Origin: Planococcus citri
Taxonomy: Eukaryota; Arthropoda; Insecta; Hemiptera; Pseudococcidae
Direction of reading: 5' to 3'
NCBI RefSeq assembly: GCF_950023065.1
Contig: NC_088677.1
Span: 79,447,469 to 79,511,468 of the forward strand
Length of the DNA stretch: 64,000 nt
A model generated the notes under the pieces. It saw nothing but the letters and a program-made list of their open reading frames with translations. It was not told the origin of the DNA and did not search any database. Positions 55,641 through 64,000 of the stretch are shown in pieces. Made by a program: the position numbers and the translations under genes. The first letter of the stretch is position 1, and every line of letters begins with the position of its first letter.

Positions 55641-58389
55641 CTTTGAGCTTTTATGGAGCCTCTGAATAAGTTCAATGATAAAAGCACATCAATATAAAAG
55701 TTCGTTGTATTATTAAAGTTCAATCAACAGAATACAGAAACGATCTTTCTAGCTTTACGTGTATACAGAGACTCATGGGGGGAGATCTTATGTGTTAAAT
55801 AAAAATTGACCTATTTTTGTAGTTCTTCCCACTGACGAATAGAGCGCTGTTCTCAGGGGCAATGTGACGTTACATATCACTAAGGCTACAGCCGCCATTG
55901 CACATCCAAGAAATGGGTAAACATGTTATCTTATCATATGTACGTATGCATAAAATTATTCATGTATAAAATGCAACTTTTTCGATTGTTCGCGGGTTCG
56001 GATGAACTTTCATGAGGTCTCAAATTAAAGACGATGAAATTCCCTATCGATTGGTGTTAAATTTTTATCATTTCGCGTAAAAATAACGATTTTATGAATA
56101 CTTTTATTTTACCTACTGATTTTTGCATACTAAAATCGTCATTTTTACACGAAATGATATAGATATGTACATCGCGATTGATAACAATAGTAGATTACTC
56201 AATGAGGGAGAAAATGTGATTTTTAACGAACTTTGAAGTGTATTTCCTGAGTGAAGGGAGGGAAGTGTCTCAAAAATTGTTGAAAATCATTCATCTCATC
56301 GGTTTGAGTAGTAAGATAGTGAACTTTTTGAAATAGAAAACTGAACCAAGAAAATTGAATAATCCCGACTGTAGCGCTCGTTCATTTTGGCGTCAGTGGG
56401 AAGAACTAACTCCGTAAAACAAGTTTTCATCTTACCATAAGTAACCATAAGATTCCCATCTATATGGCTAGTACGAAAGTTGCACGCGAAAAACAGTGTA
56501 ACCACATTACGGCACTGCTTTACGAGCATCCTTTCGCGTATTTTATTTCGATTTAAAATTTTTTTCATTGCAATTTTTGTATTTTGGTAAAATAGCTGTT
56601 TTCAGTGTTGGGGGGCGTTGTGTCCGCTCACCTCGGCTTCGCCTAGCTCGGTTGCGCGGGTCGCTTTGTTGTTCATACTATGTCTGTTAACTTCCCTCGG
56701 CCTTCGGCCTCGGTGAGTACAGTTTTTTTATAAACAACCGCAAGTGCTACATACATGATAAATGTCTAGCCTCCGTCTGAACTCACCAAGGGGAGTAATG
56801 CTCATCGAGTGAAATATAAATTTTAAACGGCTCGGCTTCGCGTCGCCTAATGCGCACTCTTTCCAAAAAAACAGTATTCGTGACGAAAAAGAAGGAAAAA
56901 ATAAAATAAATTCACATGATCGTTCAATAATCAATTTGAAAAAAATTTGAATCGAAAAAAATTTTTACTAATTCAAGCACACAAAATTTGTTTTCATCTA
57001 AAAATACGTTCAGGTGAGTACTATTTTTTGAGAATTTTTACAATTAGGTAATAAGATAAAGAATAAAATTTCGTAACTCATTCTAAGCACATTATGTGAA
57101 TATGTGCATACAAAAAGTTGAAAAAACCTTCAAACTAAATTCAAAGCTAAATATTGAAATCATCAGAAAGGAATAAGGATTTTAAAAAACAACTTGATGA
57201 AAAACAAAAATTTTTGCTTCCAATTTTTTTTTAATTTCTAAAAATTTTAAAAATACCTATTTCTAAAACGTTGCACAATATTATGCATTGTTCGCGTGAA
57301 CTTTTCATGCAAGTAGGTATGTACTACTTATTTTGAAATAAGGAAAAAGTCTACGAACACTTTAGTTTTAAAACTTTGCTGAGTTTTTTTAGCAAAAATT
57401 TCCCAAGTAGGTACAAGACTACAAGAGCCTAGAGGGTATGAATACAGGCGCAGAGCAGAATCATAGGATAAATACGTTTTCCCCACTTTCTTGGAATTGA
57501 AGGAATTCGGAAAAATTTTTGTTTGGACAATTGGACATTAACTAAAGAAAGTAGAATTTACTATCGATTGGTGTACATTTTTTTCTATTTCGTGAAGAAA
57601 TGGTCATTTTTAACAGACAGATTTTTATGCATGTCAACCTTGAATTGAAATTACGCAAAATTTTCAATAAACACTTAAATAAAATAGGTATGAATTTTAA
57701 TTTGTAATAAACCAAAAAATGTGCACAATTCACTAAAAATTTCCATCAATTTCACTTTTCAGTTCGAAGTTGAATTTTTACTGTGTGTGATGACTTTTTA
57801 CAACTTTGAGCTTCAAAAAGTTTAGAACATGAAGTTCGTAATAATCTCTTCTCTGAAGATTTTGTGTACTGGATCAACCCTTTTTCCTAATCTGAATTAT
57901 TGATTATTGTTCTTCAAAAGATTTTGGTGTTGATCATACATAAGTTATTTTTATTCAATTTAATCTGTAAGAGATAGGTATTATGAACAATGAACATGCG
58001 TTTTTATAGCCTTGAAAAAATATTAAACGATCATGCAAGTACCATAAATAAAATGAAAAAAATGACCAATTTTAAATTTTTAAGCACGAATAAAATAAAT
58101 TTTCCCAATGTTACTAAGTTTCATTTTTCATTTTTCATTTTTCATTTGTATTGTAAATAAACTGTGAGTGGATTTCATGATTACATTATACATTGATGTT
58201 CTGCACATCTGTTTTCATTCATATCCAGTTGATTTATTGAAAAATTTACTGGTAAAAAATGTAAAAATGAAAAAAATGATCGCGCATTCATATAACTCGC
58301 ATTGTTATTATGGTGTTTCTTGACCTACGTTGCAGGGGCGCGTTATACTACACGCGTCCGTGTGTTTCACACGGAGTTCGTCATCTATA
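55641..58389. other. Loop interior without a supported gene
   Basis: Contains a G+C-rich patch with 'ctcggcttcgcctagctcgg' (56631) and 'ggccttcggcctcgg' (56699), like hairpins at 35 kb and 60 kb. A minus-strand frame of 90 codons at 56568-56296 has no recognisable motif. The rest is AT-rich. Confidence 0.4.
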
Positions 58390-58605
58390 CTCTGTTCCAA
58401 ATAAGAAACGCAAACTTTTCTAGGAGCAAAAACATAGGGTCCAAACGAATAAGCAAGGTTGAGCACTACGCTAAACCAACAAAATTGATAACCGGTTTGC
58501 TTTTCGTTGCTGTGTAATATTGTTTACCTCCCCGTCAGTTCCCCGAACATCACGCCTCGTCGTGTGTTGCGGGTTGTCAGTTTGCGTTTCTTATTTGGAA
58601 CAGAC
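58390..58605. mobile_element. Tc1/mariner-type MITE, 216 bp
   Basis: TIRs of at least 26 bp, CTCTGTTCCAAATAAGAAAC and its complement, with TA on each side (58388-58389; 58606-58607). No transposase. Confidence 0.88.
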
Positions 58606-60039
58606 TATAGTTTATACATAGAAGTCTGTGTTCTTATCTTAGTACTGGGTCTGACCTTGAAATATACCAATCTTGGACGATGCGAACTATTTATACAGTT
58701 TACAGATAGGTTATTGTATAATTAGGTAGGTCGTCAATATGTACAAAATCATTCAAACAAAACTCTAAATAATACTTATTTCTTAGATGAAATTTTGTGA
58801 AAATTTAAAGTTTCAAAAATCTGCTGGAGGCTTCGGTAATTTTCAAACAGTTGCCGAAGGATCCAAAACGACTTGAAATTCACCTGCAGTACTTCGTAGC
58901 GTATTGAAATTAGTTTTTAGAATAAATTTTAGCTTTACAACTCCAATTTGATGGAATTTTGTGGGAATTTCGAGTTTCAAAAATCTGCTGGAGGCCCCAG
59001 AACTGCTCAAAACGGGTTGAAACCGTTTCCAATCGATTTGGCATGTCGAATATAGGGTATATCCCAAATTTCAGCTTTCTTGGTCAATTTGGTAAAATTT
59101 TGATTTTTCCCCTCATTTTTGGCCTAAATTCGATTTTCAAAAATTCACCAAAAATCGAAAAACGCACTTTAGCACTTGAAATTTTGACAGGTGATAAATT
59201 TTTGCATGATCTTTCGATTTATCTTTGTAAAGTTTGAAAAAGATCGTGCAAGTCCTATAAGTATTATAACGCAAAATCTGAGATTTCGGCTGATCTGTCA
59301 ATTAAAATGGCCACCATTTTGTAAGTAAGGCCAACTTTTTTTTTGGCAAGTTTGCTTTGAAATGTTCCTTAGGATGTCCCCTTTAAGAAAAAAGTTGTCC
59401 CGGAGGATCGGCGGGGGGGGTGCAATTATTCCTATTGTCATATGCCGGACTATTAGTTTTGAGCCTCAAAAGTTAAAAAAACATCATTTTTCAAAATTTT
59501 GCTAAAAATAATTCAATTTTCACAGAATTTTAAGGTGAAAATTGATTTAAATTGCTACATTACACGATATAATACCTTATAATGAGTTTTTAGGGGGAGG
59601 GTGAAAGGAAGCCCATGTCAGATTTCAAAAGTTGACGTCAAAAATCGAAATAAAAACCACATACTACATGCTCAGGTTGCTCACCTATTCACCTATTTTC
59701 ATTTATTGCCTATAGGTATATCTGATATCAAATAAATCATCATTATTATTATTCTCTGAAATTCGATAGCATTATTCAGGGACGAAGTGAAGATGGGGCT
59801 AGGGGAGCAGTCTACCCTCCCCCCACCCAGTATTCTGCGAAAGTTGGAAAAGTTGGGAAATTGTGAGAAATTTAAGAAAGTTGCGAAAATACAATTCCAA
59901 CAATACTCGTACATACTTTAATTTTAGAGTTTTCAAAAATTAAAATTTTTACAATCATCAAAGTAACAACTTTCCAAAACTTTTGAAGCCAAATGTGTTT
60001 CTAAATCTGCATATGATTTTCCCAACTAAAATTCATATT

Positions 60040-60620
60040 TTTTTCAAAAACTTTTGCCCTCTCGCTTTGATCGGGCTAAACTGTTGTAATTTTTCACATC
60101 AAAATTACAGCTGTTTTGCTTCTTGAAATGACAAATTATTTTGAAAAATTTTGCCCTCGCTTCGCTCGGGCTAATTTGTTTTTTTTACACTTGAAAATTT
60201 CAAGAAACTATTGATAAAATTTTTAAAAATTTGAGACTAGAAAACCCAAATTTTTACCTACATTTTTGATGTTGTTCTACTTTTTGAATTACAAATTTTC
60301 CGAAACTTTTACCCTCGCTTAATCACTCGGGCCAATTTGATTCTGTTCTAGTGAGTTGCAATTTCAAAAAAACTTATGATTGAATTTGAAAAATATGGAG
60401 ACCAGAAAAACTGAATTCTTTTATTAAAATTGATGTTCTACTTTTCAGTTTCTAGTCACATATTTTCCAAAGCTTTTGCCTTCACTTCACTCGGGCCAAT
60501 TTGGTTCTTTTTTTCACACTAGAGATTTCACGAAACCATTAATAAAATTAAAAGAAAGTCGAGATCAGAAATACTGAATTCTTACATTAAAATCGATATT
60601 GTTCTATACATATTTTGCGA
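60040..60620. repeat. Tandem 115-bp units with 'ccctcgcttcgctcgggc'
   Basis: About five units, each with a 'ttttgccctcgcttcgctcg' phrase followed by 'ggctaatttg', a 'ttcaagaaac' phrase and 'gatgttgttctacttt'. One more unit continues at 61339-61440 after the insertion at 60628-61332. Confidence 0.75.
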
Positions 60621-60634
60621 AATTCAAACTTTTC

Positions 60635-60825
60635 AACGCAAGGATTCCATTGTTTTCCTATTTTTTTTTTTTTTTTTTTTTTTTTAGATCATACATTATC
60701 CATGCTAAAAATTTAATTTAATTGATGAATGCATCTCATTTTATAATTAAACCTCATAATATTATTATGAAAACAGATGGCTACTTACTAATTGATAACA
60801 ACGTGAAGATAACTGATGCCTCTTG
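60635..60825 (-). pseudogene. Exon E copy 3 (truncated)
   Basis: Same flanks as 34155-34330, with a T25 run at 60662. The minus-strand donor GTAAGTAG and the last codons ('SVIFTLLSI') remain; the upstream part is cut off at about 60820. Confidence 0.5.
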
Positions 60826-61332
60826 TAAATATATAGATAGAAGTACCACTAGGATGATACTGCATAAGCTGAATACCTTACGATATGAACTTACCCCGGC
60901 TAAAAGGCTGTACCATATATTTCACACACTAATAAGTAAAACGCAAACACGTGTAAATACTGTTGTATTATACATGAAAAGAAACATCAAATAATAACAC
61001 TCAAAATACCTCTTAAGGAGGATTTACGTATCGACACGATACTTTCCGGTTAATACTAATTAAACAATAAAACACTTAAATATAATATAATACGCAAACT
61101 TGCCAATAATGGCTATAATACACCAACGAGATTATAAAGCTTCGACACGTCTGATCACTACGTACCTCAACAATATAACAATCGGCCGCAGCGCCGCTCC
61201 TTGGGCTTGTAGCCCCGTATCGCGACGCTGTCAGTGTTACCAACACTAATTTATATCCCTATAATACCCTTACAGGTCCGGCATATCTCCCCTTTATCAC
61301 TCTCCAATATCGATTATGCTACAATTGCTACA
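60826..61332 (-). mobile_element. LTR-like fragment
   Basis: On the minus strand it begins TGTAGCAATTGTAGC, has a TATA-like 'gggatataaatt', and contains GTTGGTAACACTGA, shared with the LTR at 24384-24936. The other border and a TSD are not clear, so it may be a truncated solo LTR. Confidence 0.4.
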
Positions 61333-62194
61333 GGGTTACAATTTAAAAAAAATCTATGATTGAATTTGAAAAATGTTGAGATCAGAAAAACCGAATTCTT
61401 TCATTAAAATTGATGTTACATATTTTACTTTTCTAATCATGAAAATTGAACAGAAAAATTCTAGAAAAACTCACAATATTCAAAGCATAGGTATATTTAA
61501 AAAATGCAAATTTTTCATGTCTTTCCGAACAGAACCACTAGCTTTATGAAATGTTTTGATACCACTTTCCCAACATTCCAACTGGGGGGGGAGGCAGACT
61601 GCCCCCTAGCCCCCTCTTCACTTCGTCCCTGAATAATGCTATCGAATTTCAGAGAATAATGATGATTTATGTTGAATTTTGATACCAGATACCTAGGTAA
61701 TAAATGGAAATAGGTGAATAGGTGAACATGTACTTAGTATGTGGTTTTAATTTCGATTTTTAACGTCAACTTTTGAAATCTGACATGGGCTTCCCTTCAC
61801 CCTCCCCCTAACCATTTATAAGGTATTACAGCGTGTAATGTAGCAATTTAAATCAATTTTCACCTTAAAATTCTGTAAAAATTGAATTATTTTTAGCAAA
61901 ATTTTGAAAAATGACGTTTTTTCAATTTTTGAGGCTCAAAACTAGAGCGCAAATCAAAATATGAAAAAACAAAGTAGATATTCGTGTTCAGCGTGAAATT
62001 GTAATGCTTTTTGACACCTCGTTTGCAATTTTCCCCGCAACTGATTTTATGGGGGGGGTGAGGCGTCCCAAAAAGCTTCAAAAAAGGGGGGAAGGCCTGC
62101 GCGGATTTCAGCGGATTTTGGATATGTTTTTTAGGGCACCTTCTTTGATACATTAAGCAAAAAAAATTTTCTATTACAATTTTTTCCCGGTGTC

Positions 62195-62716
62195 ATGCCA
62201 AATCTCCTGCACGAACTTCTCGGTAGTAAATTGTCCGCTGGGAGGGAATGCATTAGTGTTCTGATTTATAATATGAGACGAGAAAATTTTTTTTATTTGA
62301 GACGAGTAGGTATTGGAACTTTTGATCATATAAGGGGGTCTGTGGCCCGGGGGGAGGGGGTTAAATTCATTGTAGTGCCTGAAAATGTTAGATGGGGACA
62401 ACTTTTATTGACAAAACCATTCACCATTACTTTTCATGTGCATACTGTAAGTGAAATTTTACACGGACACAAAAAGTGTAAAATTGGTAGAACTACCCTA
62501 ATAGAATCGCCGCAGAATTTGCCATTTTCTAGGCAATATAAAAATAGCTCTCGACAGTATGACGTTCAGCACGCGAATGAGCTACTATTAAACAAGAGTA
62601 TGTTCTTTTCAAATCTTCCATACTTACTTATTAGTATTTTATGGTGCTTATTCTTGTTTCTCTGGAGACATTTCTCTAATATTTTATTTTTCGCTTTAGC
62701 TTGTTGCCCTTTATGA
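62195..62716 (+). CDS. 173-codon ORF, doubtful
   Basis: The longest plus-strand open frame in this part. The first codons lie in the terminal repeat of the foldback, which argues against this start. The C-terminal part has a strong hydrophobic segment 'LLISILWCLFLFLWRHF'. No family recognised; a chance ORF cannot be excluded. Confidence 0.25.
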   Translation: MPNLLHELLGSKLSAGRECISVLIYNMRRENFFYLRRVGIGTFDHIRGSVARGEGVKFIVVPENVRWGQLLLTKPFTITFHVHTVSEILHGHKKCKIGRTTLIESPQNLPFSRQYKNSSRQYDVQHANELLLNKSMFFSNLPYLLISILWCLFLFLWRHFSNILFFALACCPL

Positions 62717-63816
62717 TAAAAAGTGCATGTAATATTATGGGGTTTAAATTTATAAATGGTTACTTACATTCCCTACACATATATCCCTCTCACAGATTGC
62801 ATAAGCAATATTTCAAAGATGTACCTCGTGAAGGTGATCTCATTTTGTTCTTTCTAGATCTTTCGATCATACGATCCCCCTGGGCATCTCTCTACCCTAA
62901 CAGTAAATGACAATGTGTGAACTATATGACGTCACAGACGATTCGCGAACTCGAGGTGTCTCTCTGAGAACATCGAGCTCGCCTCCTTACTTGATTTCTG
63001 CTACTCGCGATGGCAAGGTCTTGTCTTCGATCTTACCCAATTTAATATAGAATGTGTCGTGCTAGTTCTTTATTTATTTTGAAGCACCTTTGGTGGGTAA
63101 ATCAAATTTATTTCAAATGCTTAACGTAACCCCCAATGGGGATCCTTTATTTATCCCTATATTTCAGTGTTTCTAAAACTAGAATCTACGCTCGGGCCTA
63201 GTATTAGGGGACCCACAGGTGAGTAGATTAATGCGTACATTTTATAATAGGATTTTACCCAGATCAAATACCTCTTTTAGATTAACTTCTTTATTATTAT
63301 GTTGATCAAAATATCTGCCTGCGGACGTGGGGATTTAGCGTGAACCATGCACGTAGGTAGAACGACGAAGGGCGCAATCTCATCAGGCGTTCCTATTAAT
63401 TTTAATTATTTCCTTGATTATGCTTATTGTAGACAAATGTGTAATTTGTAACTTAGGTTATGCAACCAAGCCTACTTGGATGCAGGAGTAATGTCTAGGT
63501 AGCTTGTATTATTAAGTTGCACTGTTTAAAGCTATTTTCTACTGTATCATAGAAAGTATTGACTTATCTGTAATATTTCATGAATACATCAACTTTTGGG
63601 ACATGAAATGTTCACCTGAGTGTTTTCTTCAACATTCTTTATTATTTAAATGAATAGTAAGATTAGGAAGGGTAGCTACTCTCTGTATTTTGAGCTAGTT
63701 TGGAAGAGGAAATTATTCCTTCTTTAAGGAATAATTCTTGCAATGATTCCCTTGATGTATTTACCATAATACCACCTATAATCAATCCTGCCTATCAATA
63801 CTATTACAGTAGGTAC
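62717..63816. other. No gene; possible retroelement-derived sequence
   Basis: 62930-63060 is richer in CG dinucleotides, as in the LTR candidates. 'aattattccttctttaagga' at 63711 resembles 'aattattcctttagtgggga' at 12911. No complete feature can be delimited. Confidence 0.4.
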
Positions 63817-64000
63817 TTAATCTTTGATTCGTTTATTTATTGTTAGCTTATTGTAATTACCGCAGATACGAATAGATTCATCATGTTTTTCACGATATAC
63901 ATATGTTCTGTTGGAGTTCCCCATTCTGAGGTTTCTACTGGTTCAAAAATACCACGTTTCACAAATTTGTCGATTTTCTGGTCAATTTTGGGTAAAAGTG
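63817..64000 (-). pseudogene. Gypsy-type reverse transcriptase fragment, frameshifted
   Basis: Entering from the right edge, the minus strand reads the start of a Gypsy reverse transcriptase domain: a 'KRGIFEPVETSEWGTP' block, then, one base out of frame, 'IRICGNYNKLTIN', and a stop at 63817. Downstream sequence does not continue the domain, so the copy is deleted after this point. The rest of the element should lie beyond 64000. Confidence 0.75.

Larger units (their letters stand above)
59456..61942. mobile_element. Inner foldback element, 2.5 kb
   Basis: Ends GTTTTGAGCCTCAAAA and its complement, with TA flanks; arms of about 370 bp (59456-59830; 61575-61942). It splits the right arm of the outer foldback at a site that is continuous in the left arm (54077-54090). 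The interior has tandem repeats, an exon E copy and LTR-like DNA. Confidence 0.85.
53807..62212. mobile_element. Giant foldback element with nested insertions
   Basis: The left arm 53807-54741 (935 bp) is mirrored by 58796-59455 plus 61943-62212 (930 bp), the right arm being split by another foldback. Outer end: GTGCAGGAGATTTG and its complement. Shared landmarks include 'cgctgaacacgaatat' (54028; mirrored 61980), 'gccggcatatgacaatagg'-type sequence (54084; 59430) and 'gatctttcgat'. No transposase is visible. The central loop (54742-58795) contains tandem repeats and about 3.1 kb that seems to be a further insertion between 'ctccatttg' (55640) and 'gatgaaattttg' (58796). Confidence 0.8.

Noticed and set aside
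54290..59237. A pair of 92-codon frames, one on each strand
   Set aside because: They are the two arms of the foldback, so their similarity reflects the inverted repeat and not two genes.
1..64000. CRIS­PR array or bacterial operon features
   Set aside because: Repeats lack regular spacer structure, and the sequence is clearly eukaryotic with split exons and transposons.

Overview
This is a eukaryotic, AT-rich, repeat-dominated genomic window with no long open reading frames, no operon structure and many short split exons with GT/AG borders. The transposon types (hAT and Tc1/mariner-like MITEs with exact target-site duplications, an RTE-like LINE, several LTR elements, large foldback elements), the short introns and the frequent gtaggtacctac-type words suggest an insect, possibly a sap-feeding hemipteran such as a scale insect or mealybug. 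That identification is inference; no marker gene proves it.

Layout. 1-12 kb is mostly non-coding and contains direct duplications (about 0.8-1.1 with 4.2-4.6; 1.7-2.1 with 4.8-5.2) and a decayed membrane-protein exon at 8 kb. 12-17 kb holds duplicated modules, a candidate 1.55-kb solo LTR and a possible terminal exon. 17.5-20.3 kb has a ggtataccac-type repeat array, a tRNA-like SINE head, and four minus-strand exons of a receptor-like protein kinase whose upstream part is cut off by a 4.25-kb non-autonomous LTR retrotransposon (20684-24936), itself carrying a hAT MITE in one LTR. 25-40 kb is a set of collinear, degenerate tandem copies of one locus (exon families A, B, C, E and conserved ORF modules), peppered with MITEs, a GC-rich hairpin array (35 kb) and a minisatellite (36 kb). 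41.1-44.4 kb is a foldback element with a nested 673-bp TIR element. A likely first coding exon lies at 46984. 47-53 kb has a duplicated segment, two candidate solo LTRs and a dead LINE. 53.8-62.2 kb is an 8.4-kb foldback with a second 2.5-kb foldback nested in its right arm. The right edge holds a broken Gypsy-type reverse transcriptase piece.

No complete host gene is contained here. The best host-gene evidence is the split kinase-like gene (minus strand, 19.3-20.3 kb), the first exon at 46984-47046 (plus strand), and the degenerate cysteine-rich membrane-protein family (minus strand, 37.4-38.9 kb and copies). The remaining sequence is repeat-derived or has no recognisable content.
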